Source of the DNA: Allosaccharopolyspora coralli
GTDB taxonomy: Bacteria > Actinomycetota > Actinomycetes > Mycobacteriales > Pseudonocardiaceae
DNA: 64,000 bases
Assembly: GCF_009664835.1 (NCBI RefSeq)
Contig: NZ_CP045929.1
Location: 1,984,001-2,048,000 of the forward strand
Direction: 5' to 3'
Numbering within the stretch: position 1 is the stretch's first letter; each line of letters opens with the position of its first letter. A program made the translations under genes and the position numbers. Positions 9,459-18,185 of the stretch are shown here, in pieces. The notes beneath the pieces were generated by a model, which did no database searches, was not told the DNA's origin, and saw nothing but the letters and a program-made list of their open reading frames with translations.

Positions 9459-10547
9459 GTGAGTCCAGCTACGAGGCACGTGCAGAGCGTTCCCGACGAG
9501 GAGTCCGAGCAACAGTCACCGCCGGGTCCGGTCCACATTCTCTGGATCAACGCGGGACTGAGTTGCGACGGTGACTCGGTCGCGTTGACCGCCGCCACGC
9601 AGCCGAGCATCGAAGAAATCGCGCTCGGTGCGTTGCCCGGCCTGCCCGAGGTTCAGGTGCACTGGCCGCTGATCGACTTCGAGTGCGGTCCGGAGCAGGG
9701 CGCGGACACGTTCATCGAGTGGTTCCACAAAGCTGATCGGGGCGAGCTGGAGCCGTTCGTGCTCGTCGTGGAGGGGTCCATCCCGAACGAGTCGATCAAG
9801 CAGGAAGGTTATTTCGCCGCGTTCGGCAACAACCCGGACACCGGTCAGCCGATGACGACCAGTGAGTGGCTCGACCGGTTGACGCCGAAGGCGCTGGGAG
9901 TGCTGGCGGTGGGAACCTGCGCCACCTACGGCGGGATCCACGCTATGGAGGGCAACCCGACCGGGGCAATGGGGGTTCCGGACTACCTGGGCTGGAACTG
10001 GACATCGAAGGCCGGTCTCCCGATCGTGTGTGTGCCCGGCTGCCCGATCCACCCGGACAACCTCTCCGAGACCATCCTGTACCTGCTCTACCAGGTCGCC
10101 GGGCAAGCTCCGATGATCCCGCTCGACGACCAACTCCGTCCACAGTGGTTGTTCGGCGCGACCGTCCACGAAGGATGCGACCGCGCCGGTTACTACGAGC
10201 AGGGCCAGTTCACCGATCACTACGGAGCCCCGGAGTGTCTGGTGAAGATCGGGTGCTGGGGTCCGGTGGTGCAGTGCAACGTGCCCAAGCGCGGTTGGAT
10301 CAACGGCATCGGCGGGTGCCCGAACGTCGGAGGTATCTGCATCGGATGCACGATGCCCGGATTCCCGGACAAGTTCATGCCGTTCATGGACGAGCCGCCG
10401 GGGGCGCGGGTGTCGACCGCGGCGAGTGGTGTGTACGGCATGGCGATCCGGCGGTTGCGCGAGATCACTCGCAAGACCGCGGACAAGGAACCGTCCTGGC
10501 GGGGAAGGACCCGCGAACTACACACCGGGTACCGGCCCCCCTGGTGA
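9459..10547 (+). CDS. hhyS: [NiFe]-hydrogenase small subunit, group 1h
   Basis: 362 residues, GTG start; GTG 9480 is a possible alternative. It carries the electron-transfer clusters from the active site. The proximal cluster motif is SCDGDS with Cys36 and Asp39, where other hydrogenases have CxxC. The remaining candidates are Cys154 (GTCATYGG) and Cys191/195 (CVPGCP). Distal and medial ligands lie in HEGC (His237, Cys240), Cys260, Cys266, Cys273, Cys287 and CIGC (294, 297). A 3Cys-1Asp proximal cluster is known from the Ralstonia eutropha actinobacterial-type hydrogenase. There is no twin-arginine signal or membrane helix, so the enzyme is cytoplasmic or peripherally attached. hhyL follows 42 nt later. 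Confidence 0.96.
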   Translation: MSPATRHVQSVPDEESEQQSPPGPVHILWINAGLSCDGDSVALTAATQPSIEEIALGALPGLPEVQVHWPLIDFECGPEQGADTFIEWFHKADRGELEPFVLVVEGSIPNESIKQEGYFAAFGNNPDTGQPMTTSEWLDRLTPKALGVLAVGTCATYGGIHAMEGNPTGAMGVPDYLGWNWTSKAGLPIVCVPGCPIHPDNLSETILYLLYQVAGQAPMIPLDDQLRPQWLFGATVHEGCDRAGYYEQGQFTDHYGAPECLVKIGCWGPVVQCNVPKRGWINGIGGCPNVGGICIGCTMPGFPDKFMPFMDEPPGARVSTAASGVYGMAIRRLREITRKTADKEPSWRGRTRELHTGYRPPW

Positions 10548-10589
10548 CCGCGTCGAGGGCCACGAGCATCCGAGACGGAAGGCAATGAC

Positions 10590-12374
10590 ATGACCAGCAC
10601 CCAAGGGCGCAAGGGCAAGTCCGACCAGGACCTCATGGAGATGTCGTGGGACCCGATCACCCGTATCGTGGGCAGCCTCGGGATCTACACGAAGATCGAC
10701 TGGTCGGCGAAGAAGGTCGTGGAGGCGTACTCGACCTCGTCGATCTTCCGCGGATACAGCATCTTCATGAAGGGAAAAGACCCCCGCGACGCGCACTTCA
10801 TCACCAGCCGCATCTGCGGGATCTGCGGCGACAACCACGCGACGTGCTCGGTGTACGCGCAGAACATGGCCTACGGTGTCCGGCCGCCGCACCTCGGTGA
10901 GTGGATCATGAACCTGGGTGAGGCCGCGGAGTTCATGTTCGACCACAACATCTTCCAGGAGAACCTGGTCGGGGTGGACTACTGCGAGAAGATGGTTCGG
11001 GAGACCAACCCGGGTGTGCTGGAGTTGGCGGAGCGCACCGCAGCCTCGAACGCGGCGGAGCACGGTTATCGCACGATCGCCGACATCATGCGCTCGCTGA
11101 ACCCGATGGAGGGCGAGTTCTACCGCGAGGCACTGCAGATCTCTCGCATGACGCGCGAGATGTTCTGCCTCATGGAGGGCCGTCACGTTCACCCGTCCAC
11201 TTTGTACCCGGGCGGGGTCGGCACCGTCGCCACCGTGCAGTTGTTCACCGACTATCTGACCCGGCTCATGCGGTACGTGGAGTTCATGAAGCGCTGCGTT
11301 CCGATGCACGACGACCTGTTCGATTTCATCTACGAGGCACTGCCGGGCTACGAGGAGGTCGGCAGGCGACGAACCCTGTTGGCGTGCTGGGGCTGTCACA
11401 TGGACCCTGATCACCCCGGATTCAACTATCGGGAGATGACCGACTGGGGTCGGAAGATGTTCGTGACCCCGGGAGTGATCGTCGACGGCAAGCTCGTCAC
11501 CAACGATCTGGTCGACATCAACTTGGGTATCCGGATCCTGCTGGGCAGCTCGTACTACGAGGACTGGGAAGACCAAGAGATGTTCGTCGAGCGCGACCCG
11601 CTGGGCAACCCGGTGGATCGGCGTCACCCGTGGAACCAGCACACGATTCCACGGCCGAGCAAACGCGATTTCGACGACAAGTACTCGTGGGTGATGTCGC
11701 CGCGCTGGTTCGACGGCAACGAGCACCTCGCGTTGGACACCGGGGGCGGCCCGATCGCTCGCTTGTGGTCGACGGCGCTTTCCGGTCTGGTCGACGCCGG
11801 GTACGTGAAGGCGACGGGCCACAGCGTCCAGATCCACTTGCCGAAGTCGGCGACGAAGCCGGAGAAGACCTTCGAGTGGAAGATTCCCCAGTGGAGTAAC
11901 GCGCTGGAGCGCAACCGCGCGCGAACCTATTACCAGGCTTACAGTGCGGCACTGGCACTGCATTTCGTGGAACGTGCCCTCGCGGAGGTGCGGGCCGGTC
12001 ACACCAAGACCTGGGAGCCGTTCGAGGTGCCCGAGGACGGCATCGGCTGCGGCTTCACCGAGGCTGTGCGCGGAGTGCTTTCGCACCACATGGTGATTCG
12101 CGACGGCAAGATCGCCAACTATCACCCGTACCCACCGACACCGTGGAACGGCAGCGTGCGGGACAACTTCGGCACACCCGGACCGTACGAGGACGCGGTG
12201 CAGAACACACCGATCTTCGAGGAGAACACCAGGGAGAACTTCAAGGGGATCGACATCATGCGTGCGGTGCGCAGTTTCGACCCGTGCCTGCCGTGTGGTG
12301 TGCACATGTACACCGGCGACGGCAACGTGCTCGAGAAGGTGCATTCGCCGCACGCGTTCAACGGCACCACCTGA
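10590..12374 (+). CDS. hhyL: [NiFe]-hydrogenase large subunit, group 1h
   Basis: 594 residues. It holds the NiFe(CN)2CO centre that splits H2. The N-terminal nickel motif RICGICGDNHATC has Cys76 and Cys79; the C-terminal motif DPCLPCGVH has Cys566 and Cys569. A 22-residue tail follows His572 and would be removed by the protease encoded at 16021. The motif forms and paired small subunit point to group 1h, the enzymes that oxidise atmospheric H2 in Streptomyces, Rhodococcus and Mycobacterium. Electrons would go to the respiratory chain, probably through the Fe-S protein that follows. Confidence 0.97.
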   Translation: MTSTQGRKGKSDQDLMEMSWDPITRIVGSLGIYTKIDWSAKKVVEAYSTSSIFRGYSIFMKGKDPRDAHFITSRICGICGDNHATCSVYAQNMAYGVRPPHLGEWIMNLGEAAEFMFDHNIFQENLVGVDYCEKMVRETNPGVLELAERTAASNAAEHGYRTIADIMRSLNPMEGEFYREALQISRMTREMFCLMEGRHVHPSTLYPGGVGTVATVQLFTDYLTRLMRYVEFMKRCVPMHDDLFDFIYEALPGYEEVGRRRTLLACWGCHMDPDHPGFNYREMTDWGRKMFVTPGVIVDGKLVTNDLVDINLGIRILLGSSYYEDWEDQEMFVERDPLGNPVDRRHPWNQHTIPRPSKRDFDDKYSWVMSPRWFDGNEHLALDTGGGPIARLWSTALSGLVDAGYVKATGHSVQIHLPKSATKPEKTFEWKIPQWSNALERNRARTYYQAYSAALALHFVERALAEVRAGHTKTWEPFEVPEDGIGCGFTEAVRGVLSHHMVIRDGKIANYHPYPPTPWNGSVRDNFGTPGPYEDAVQNTPIFEENTRENFKGIDIMRAVRSFDPCLPCGVHMYTGDGNVLEKVHSPHAFNGTT

Positions 12375-12386
12375 CGGGCGGCGGCG

Positions 12387-13295
12387 ATGACGCAGGCGAA
12401 GGACGGCGCGGACGCGCGGGAGGTCGCGGGCCGCATCGACGAGCTGCTCGGGCAGTTCGAGCGCTCGGGTGATCCGGCGGCGACCGAGCGGGCCGAGGAA
12501 CTCGTGCGGACACTCGTGGAGTTCTACGGGGCGGGACTCGGCAGGATGGTGTGCATTCTGCAGGAGGAGGAAAATGTCGGCGGCGAGCTGTACCGGGAGC
12601 TCGCCGCTGACCCGCTCGTCGGTGCGCTGCTGACGTTGCACGACCTGCATCCGGAATCGGTCGGGGAGCGGGTCGCCGCGGCGCTGGACACGGTGCGCCC
12701 GTACCTCGGATCGCATTCGGGCGACGTCGAACTGTTCGGGGTGGGTGACGACGGTGTCGCCCATCTCCGGTTGACCGGCAGCTGCGACGGTTGCCCGTCG
12801 TCGTTGGTGACGGTGAAGCTGGCGATCGAGAACGCGATCCGGGAGGCCGCGCCCGAGGTCACCGAGATCGAGGTCGAGGGCGTCACCGGTCCCGGTACGT
12901 CCCCCGCAGGACCCGGTGGCAGGCCGTTGCTGCCCCTCGTGCCGGAACAGAGCTCGGGGCCAGCGGCAGAGCCCGAGTGGCGTGATCTCGACTGCGTCGA
13001 CCGCCTCGCGCCGGGTGTGCTGCTGGCGACGGAGGTCGCGGGACGTCCGGTCACTCTGTGCACTGTAGACGATCAGCATTACGCCTACGCCGATCGATGC
13101 CCACGGTGTACGGGGCCGATCTCCGCGGGAACGCTCGACGGCGCCTCACTTCGTTGCGGGACGTGTGGTGAGCACTACGACGTACGCCTCGCCGGTCGCG
13201 GGCTCGACAACGTCTCTCTGCATCTGGAACCGCTTCCGCTGCTGGTCGACGACAGCACGGTGCGGGTGGCCGTGCCGATGGGGGTGACGGGGTGA
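12387..13295 (+). CDS. NifU-domain / Rieske-like iron-sulfur protein (HhyE-like)
   Basis: 302 residues. Domains in order: helical N-terminus (1-90), NifU C-terminal-type domain with GSCDGCPSS (Cys133, Cys136), a Pro/Gly linker, then a Rieske-like fold (about 200-285). In the last domain the metal motifs are CPRC (238, 241) and CGTC (257, 260), so the two Rieske histidines are replaced by Cys. The site should resemble rubredoxin or an all-Cys 2Fe-2S centre. Mycobacterial Hhy and Huc hydrogenases have predicted Fe-S partner proteins (HhyE, HucE) in the same position. Electron relay is inferred. The stop overlaps the next start. Confidence 0.8.
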   Translation: MTQAKDGADAREVAGRIDELLGQFERSGDPAATERAEELVRTLVEFYGAGLGRMVCILQEEENVGGELYRELAADPLVGALLTLHDLHPESVGERVAAALDTVRPYLGSHSGDVELFGVGDDGVAHLRLTGSCDGCPSSLVTVKLAIENAIREAAPEVTEIEVEGVTGPGTSPAGPGGRPLLPLVPEQSSGPAAEPEWRDLDCVDRLAPGVLLATEVAGRPVTLCTVDDQHYAYADRCPRCTGPISAGTLDGASLRCGTCGEHYDVRLAGRGLDNVSLHLEPLPLLVDDSTVRVAVPMGVTG

Positions 13296-13918
13296 CGTCG
13301 GGTCTTCGTCGTTTCGTCCACCGGCCTGAGCCGCAAGCCCGGGAACAGGCCGGGCCGCGGTGCGAGATGTGTGCGGAGCCATTGTGGTCCGCCCACTCCC
13401 ACGTGGCCAACGTCGAGTCCCGTTCGATCCTGTGCACGTGCCGACCCTGCTATTTGCTGTTCACCCACCCAGGGTCCGGCGGCGGCAAACACCGGGCCGT
13501 CCCGGAGCGGATCCGCTACGCCTCGGAGTTCTCCGCGGGCGAGCGGATATGGGAAGCCACCCAGATCCCGGTGGGCACCGCGTTCCTGTTCCACAGCACG
13601 GTGTCCGGTCCGGCTGCCTTCTACCCGAGTCCGGCAGGAGCCACCGAGTCCCTGCTGCCGGTGAGCGTGTGGGAGGACGCGATCGCGGGCTCGCCCCTCG
13701 GTGTGCTCGAGGACGACGTCGAAGCGCTGCTCGTCACCCGCCACAGTGGACGTTTCGAGTGCTTCGCCGTCCCCATCACCACGTGCTACGAGCTGGTCGG
13801 TCAAGTGCGGCTGCACTGGCGTGGGTTCGACGGCGGCAGCGAAGTGTGGGAGCGGATCGAGTCGTTCTTCGCCGATCTCCGCGACCGTGGCGAGCGGGTG
13901 GGGGACGACGATGGCTGA
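13292..13918 (+). CDS. DUF5947-type hydrogenase-associated protein
   Basis: 208 residues; GTG overlaps the previous stop (GTGA). The N-terminus carries a cysteine-rich block, CEMC (24, 27) then CTCRPC (48, 50, 53), which could hold zinc or an Fe-S cluster. The rest is a soluble α/β domain with conserved-looking aromatic stretches (LHWRGFDGG). I recognise it as the protein often annotated DUF5947 in hydrogenase clusters; no function is known. It overlaps the next gene by 8 nt, so it is co-translated with the other accessory proteins. Confidence 0.7.
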   Translation: MTSGLRRFVHRPEPQAREQAGPRCEMCAEPLWSAHSHVANVESRSILCTCRPCYLLFTHPGSGGGKHRAVPERIRYASEFSAGERIWEATQIPVGTAFLFHSTVSGPAAFYPSPAGATESLLPVSVWEDAIAGSPLGVLEDDVEALLVTRHSGRFECFAVPITTCYELVGQVRLHWRGFDGGSEVWERIESFFADLRDRGERVGDDDG

Positions 13919-14552
13919 CTTCGAGTTCACCTGCCTGGACGTGCACCCGGAGCGGTACGGAGCCGGCCCGACACTCGTATTCCGGCTACGCATCGACGAG
14001 CGGAGTGCTCAGCCGATCCACTCGATCGCGCTGCGCTGCCAGATCCGCATCGAACCGCAGCGCCGGGGCTACGACGAGCAGGAGGAGGAACTGCTCAGCT
14101 CGTTGTTCGGCAGCCGGAACCGGTGGGGCCAGACGCTGCACCCGATGCAGTTCGCCTACGTCTCGGTGATGGTGCCGAGCTTCACCGGCAGTACCGAGGT
14201 CGAGCTTCCGGTTCCGTGCACCTACGACATGGAGGTCGCCTCCGGGAAGTACTTCCACTCGCTCGAGTCGGGCGTCGTGCCGATGGTGCTGTTGTTCAGC
14301 GGCACGGTCTTCGGCAAGGGAGAACGGGGTTTCTGGGTCGAACAGGTGCCGTGGCACAAGCAGGCGAACCACGACATGCCGATCTCGGTGTGGCGCGACC
14401 TGATGGACCTGTACTTCCCGCAGGCGACCTGGGTGCGGTTCCACCACGACACCGTCGACGCCCTGATCCGGTACAAGGCGCGGCACGCGATCCCGACCTG
14501 GGACGAAGCCGTCGGCTCGCTGCTCGACAAGGCGGGGGAGGGGCAGCGATGA
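13911..14552 (+). CDS. DUF6084-type hydrogenase-associated protein
   Basis: 213 residues from ATG 13911, inside the end of the previous gene. It is soluble and β-rich, with no signal or membrane segment. Distinctive stretches are ALRCQIRIEPQRRGY, LFGSRNRWG, WVEQVPWHKQ and a C-terminal VDALIRYKARH. I recognise it as DUF6084, a family of unknown function in group 1h hydrogenase loci. The 4-nt overlaps with both neighbours suggest that the three accessory proteins are made in fixed ratio and may form a complex. Confidence 0.7.
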   Translation: MADFEFTCLDVHPERYGAGPTLVFRLRIDERSAQPIHSIALRCQIRIEPQRRGYDEQEEELLSSLFGSRNRWGQTLHPMQFAYVSVMVPSFTGSTEVELPVPCTYDMEVASGKYFHSLESGVVPMVLLFSGTVFGKGERGFWVEQVPWHKQANHDMPISVWRDLMDLYFPQATWVRFHHDTVDALIRYKARHAIPTWDEAVGSLLDKAGEGQR

Positions 14553-16024
14553 CGTCCGCACCCGACGAGCCGGTCACCTTCGACGACGCGCGCGAGATCG
14601 CAGACGCGGTGCTCTACGAGGGATACCTGCTGTACCCGTACCGCGCCTCTGCGGCGAAAAACCAGGTCCGGTGGCAGTTCGGGGTGCTCGCACCGCCCGT
14701 GTTCGCCTCGGAGGAGGCGGGGGAATTCGCGACGGCGCGGACCGAGTGCGTCATGGACGCCCGGCCGGGCGCGACGGTGCGGATCCGGTTGCGGTTCCTG
14801 CACGTTCAGCAGCGACGCGTTGAAGACGAGTCCGGACGGTCGGTGGACTCCGTGACGGTCGAGGGTCGGGAGATCCGCCCGTGGACCGAAGCGGTCGAGG
14901 TCGAACACGACGTGACGGTCCCGCTCGACGAAGCTGCCGGCTCGGAACGCGGGTTCGACGTGGAGATTCCCGGAGTCGTGGATGTGGAGCCGGTGCAGGA
15001 CGTCACCGCCACGACGGTCGGCAGGATCGTCCGCGATCGCCAGCCGGTGAGTGCGTGCCTCGTCGTCGGGGCCGAACCGCTGCGGAACCCGTTCGGCGGG
15101 TACCGGCTGCGGGTGGAGATCCGGAACACGACGAGCTGGCGGGAACCGGATCCGAATCGGGACGAGGCGCTGCGCCGGTCGTTGGTGGCCGCGCATCTGG
15201 TGCTCGGGGTGGGCCCGGGTCGGTTCGTCTCGTCGACGGATCCACCGGAGTGGGCGAAACCCTTCGTCGACGAGTGCGTCAACGAACGTACGTGGCCGGT
15301 GTTGATCGGCTCGGACGAACGCAGCGAGGTGATGCTCTCCGCGCCGATCATCCTCTACGACGACCCGGCCATCGCCCCGGAGAGTGCCCAGCCGTTGTTC
15401 GACGGGACGGAGATCGACGAGATCCTGACGTTGCGCACGCTCGCACTGACCGACGAGGAAAAGCGCGAAGCACGAATGACCGACGATCGCGCGAGGGAGC
15501 TGCTCGACGCCGTCGAGGACATGCCGGGCGCGGTGCTCGAACGGTTGCACGGGACGATGCGCTACTTCCGGGACGCCACCGCCTCCCGGCCGGATTCGGG
15601 CGCGACGGACGAGGGCGCCCCCATCGCGGCTCCGGGGATGGAACCGGACGTTCCGCGACCGACGGCGCCGTGGTGGGACCCCGGTGTGGACGCCTCGGTG
15701 GATCCCGACACCGATTCCGTGCACATCGCAGGCGAAGACGTCGCCAAGGGCAGCAGCGTCACGCTCACGCCGGGGATCCGCACGACCGACGCACAGGACA
15801 TGTTCCTGTGGGGCAGGAAAGCCACAGTGCAGGCGGTTTTCCTGGACGTCGACGACGAGACGTATCTGGCGGTCACGCTCGACGACGACCCGGTCTCGGA
15901 CATGCAGGGCAGGCACGGACGGTTCCTGTACTTCCGTCCGGACGAGGTGCGGCCGGTGAACGAGACCGGCTCCGCTGCGTACGACACCAGTGACCCGGCA
16001 GGCACGACGGGAGCCGCGCCGTGA
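14549..16024 (+). CDS. Uncharacterised 491-residue hydrogenase accessory protein
   Basis: ATG overlaps the preceding stop (ATGA). I cannot assign a function. The protein is acidic and soluble, without signal peptide or membrane helix. The first 350 residues look β-rich and may be two related β-sandwich domains, then an Ala/Pro/Asp linker (about 360-400). The last 85 residues hold RTTDAQDMFLWGR and LAVTLDDDP...GRFLYFRPDEV, which read like a small β-barrel. It lies between the DUF5947/DUF6084 genes and the protease. A scaffold, quinone-delivery or oligomerisation role is possible but not shown. Confidence 0.7.
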   Translation: MTSAPDEPVTFDDAREIADAVLYEGYLLYPYRASAAKNQVRWQFGVLAPPVFASEEAGEFATARTECVMDARPGATVRIRLRFLHVQQRRVEDESGRSVDSVTVEGREIRPWTEAVEVEHDVTVPLDEAAGSERGFDVEIPGVVDVEPVQDVTATTVGRIVRDRQPVSACLVVGAEPLRNPFGGYRLRVEIRNTTSWREPDPNRDEALRRSLVAAHLVLGVGPGRFVSSTDPPEWAKPFVDECVNERTWPVLIGSDERSEVMLSAPIILYDDPAIAPESAQPLFDGTEIDEILTLRTLALTDEEKREARMTDDRARELLDAVEDMPGAVLERLHGTMRYFRDATASRPDSGATDEGAPIAAPGMEPDVPRPTAPWWDPGVDASVDPDTDSVHIAGEDVAKGSSVTLTPGIRTTDAQDMFLWGRKATVQAVFLDVDDETYLAVTLDDDPVSDMQGRHGRFLYFRPDEVRPVNETGSAAYDTSDPAGTTGAAP

Positions 16025-16521
16025 CACCGCGCATTCTTGTGGCCGGTGTCGGCAACATCTTCCTCGGCGACGACGCGTTCGGCGTCGAGGCGGTGCGCGC
16101 GTTGTCGTCCGAGGAGCTTCCCGAGCGGGTCCGCGTCGCCGACTACGGCACCAGCGGAATGCATCTGGCTTTCGACCTGCTCGACGGCTTCGAGGCACTC
16201 ATCCTCGTCGACGCGACACCGCGCGGGGAGGAACCGGGCACGGTGAGCCTGCTCGACCTCGGCGACGGCACGGGAGTGACCGGGTCGGTTCCCGCTGCTC
16301 TCGACGCCCACGGCATGCAGCCGGACGCGGTCCTGCGGCTGCTCGGCGAGCTCGGCGGACGGGTCGAGAAGGTGTTCGTGGTCGGGTGCGAACCGTCCGA
16401 TGTGGAGCATCGCACAGGGTTGAGCGACCCGGTGCGGGAGGCGATACCGGAAGCGTTGCGTGTGGTCCGCACGCTCGTTCGGGAACTGGCCGTGACCACC
16501 GCCACCACCGAGGAGGTGTGA
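16021..16521 (+). CDS. Hydrogenase maturation protease (HycI/HupD family)
   Basis: 166 residues, GTG overlapping the previous stop. The start GVGNIFLGDDAFG is the family nickel-binding signature GN-x4-DD, and DAHGM (about residue 98) supplies the second metal-binding His. The enzyme recognises Ni in the large subunit and cuts after the last His of DPCxxCxxH; here it would remove the 22-residue tail of HhyL. Family length is normal. Confidence 0.93.
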   Translation: MTPRILVAGVGNIFLGDDAFGVEAVRALSSEELPERVRVADYGTSGMHLAFDLLDGFEALILVDATPRGEEPGTVSLLDLGDGTGVTGSVPAALDAHGMQPDAVLRLLGELGGRVEKVFVVGCEPSDVEHRTGLSDPVREAIPEALRVVRTLVRELAVTTATTEEV

Positions 16522-16522
16522 G

Positions 16523-16630
16523 ATGTTCCGCCGATTTCTGATGCTGTCCGCGACCGTTGCGCTGGTCGTGTTCATGGTGCGCATGGTCGGACCCGATGTC
16601 CGGCGCTACATCAAGATCAGCCGGATGTGA
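16523..16630 (+). CDS. 35-residue single-pass membrane peptide (DUF6893-like)
   Basis: ATG 16523 follows GAGGAGGTGTGAG, a strong ribosome-binding site that overlaps the end of the protease gene; TGA at 16628. The product starts MFRRFLMLSATVALVVFMV and ends with RRYIKISRM: basic ends around one hydrophobic helix of about 15 residues. It matches the tiny DUF6893 proteins seen in hydrogenase operons. It is the only product of this cluster with a membrane segment, so it may help attach the otherwise soluble hydrogenase to the membrane (inference). Confidence 0.72.
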   Translation: MFRRFLMLSATVALVVFMVRMVGPDVRRYIKISRM

Positions 16631-16668
16631 CCCGGCCGAGCACTCCGACGACGAGAGGTGGTGAGCAG

Positions 16669-16941
16669 ATGTGCCTCGGAATTCCCGGTGAGGTCATCGA
16701 GGTACTCGACGACAAGCCGGACCTGGCCAAGGTGGACGTCAGCGGAGTTCGCCGCAACATCAACATCGGTCTGCTCGGTGAGGACCGGCCGGTCCCCGGC
16801 GAGTGGATCCTCATCCACGTCGGGTTCGCACTGTCCAAGATCGACGAGCAGGAGGCGCAGGACGCGCTCGCCTTCCTGGAAGGGATCGGGCAGGCTTACG
16901 CCGACGAGATCGAAGCACTCAAGGAATCCCGAATCGAGTAG
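16669..16941 (+). CDS. hypC: Hydrogenase assembly chaperone HypC
   Basis: 90 residues from ATG 16669, chosen because the mature family start MCLGIPG is required: the Cys2 thiol helps carry the Fe(CN)2CO unit. It ends with the usual PGEWILIHVGFALSKIDEQEA block. HypC shuttles the iron fragment with HypD to the large subunit. It is distinct from the divergent HypC-like protein at 8484. Confidence 0.96.
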   Translation: MCLGIPGEVIEVLDDKPDLAKVDVSGVRRNINIGLLGEDRPVPGEWILIHVGFALSKIDEQEAQDALAFLEGIGQAYADEIEALKESRIE

Positions 16942-17057
16942 CGCGGGTCGGCCGCACGTGCGCGGGAACGCCGCACGCGCGACGGTGTCGTATCACCATC
17001 GCCCGGCACGGTCGGTCGACATCCGTTCCACTCGTCACCACGCGAAGGGGGAGCATC

Positions 17058-18185
17058 GTGCGTTTCGTCGACGAGTTCCGCGACGCCGAGAAGGCGCGGG
17101 CGCTGTCCGCGAAGATCGCCGACCTGTGCGAGCCGGGACGCGAGTACAAGTTCATGGAGGTCTGCGGCGGACACACGCACACGATCTACAAGCACGGATT
17201 GGAGGACTACCTGCCCGAGAACATCACGCTCGTGCACGGACCGGGCTGCCCGGTGTGCGTGATCCCGATGGGCAGGGTGGACGACTCGATCCACATCGCC
17301 AGGCAGCCGGACGTGCTCATGACGTCGTTCGGGGACATGATGCGTGTTCCCGGCAGCGGAGGGTCGTTCTTCGACTCCAACGCCGAGGGCACCAACATCC
17401 GCATGGTGTACTCCCCGCTGGACTCACTGAAGATCGCACGCCAGAACCCGGACCAGCAGGTCGTGTTCATGGCGATCGGATTCGAGACGACGGCGCCGTC
17501 CACGGCGATGACGCTGCTGCGTGCCGAGGCCGAAGGTCTGGAGAACTTCTCGGTCTTCTGCAACCACGTCACGATCATCCCCGCGATCAAGGCGATCCTC
17601 GACTCGCCGGACCTGCGCCTCGACGGGTTCCTCGGGCCCGGCCACGTGTCCACTGTGATCGGATGCCGTCCGTACGAGTTCATCGCACGCGACTACGAGA
17701 AACCGATCGTCGTGTCCGGCTTCGAACCGCTGGACATCCTGCAGTCGATCTACATGCTCATGGTCCAGTTGCGGGAGGAACGCTGTGAGGTCGAGAACCA
17801 GTACGGGCGCGTCGTGCCGTGGAACGGCAATCTCACCGCCCTGAAGGTGATCGGCGAGACGATGCGCCTGCGCCCCTACTTCGAATGGCGCGGTCTCGGG
17901 TTCATCTCGCACTCGGCGACCGAGTTGACCGACCGCTTCGCGAAGTTCGACGCCGAGCGCCGCTTCGAGCTGCCGGGCGTGCGCGTCGCCGACCCCAAGG
18001 CGTGCCAGTGCGGTGAAGTCCTCAAGGGCGTGCTGAAACCGTGGGAGTGCAAGGTCTTCGGCACCGCGTGCACGCCGGAGACACCGATCGGCACATGCAT
18101 GGTCTCGCCCGAGGGTGCGTGCGCCGCGTACTACAACTTCGGCCGGTTCAGCCGGGAACGCGTGAAGGAGGCGAGCCGGGCATGA
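17058..18185 (+). CDS. hypD: Hydrogenase formation protein HypD
   Basis: 375 residues from GTG 17058, preceded by AAGGGGGAG. HypD is the 4Fe-4S scaffold on which Fe(CN)2CO is built. Visible motifs: FMEVCGGHTH (Cys36), GPGCPVC (Cys64, Cys67), IGFETTAPSTA, and the C-terminal cluster-binding cysteines in CQCGEVLKG...WECKVFGTACTPETPIGTCMVSPEGAC. It overlaps hypE by 4 nt. Confidence 0.97.
   Translation: MRFVDEFRDAEKARALSAKIADLCEPGREYKFMEVCGGHTHTIYKHGLEDYLPENITLVHGPGCPVCVIPMGRVDDSIHIARQPDVLMTSFGDMMRVPGSGGSFFDSNAEGTNIRMVYSPLDSLKIARQNPDQQVVFMAIGFETTAPSTAMTLLRAEAEGLENFSVFCNHVTIIPAIKAILDSPDLRLDGFLGPGHVSTVIGCRPYEFIARDYEKPIVVSGFEPLDILQSIYMLMVQLREERCEVENQYGRVVPWNGNLTALKVIGETMRLRPYFEWRGLGFISHSATELTDRFAKFDAERRFELPGVRVADPKACQCGEVLKGVLKPWECKVFGTACTPETPIGTCMVSPEGACAAYYNFGRFSRERVKEASRA

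Noticed and set aside
14881-15993. 370-residue frame within the 491-residue hydrogenase accessory gene
   Set aside because: Arg/Gly-rich shadow; the other frame has overlapping starts and stops with its neighbours and a protein-like composition.
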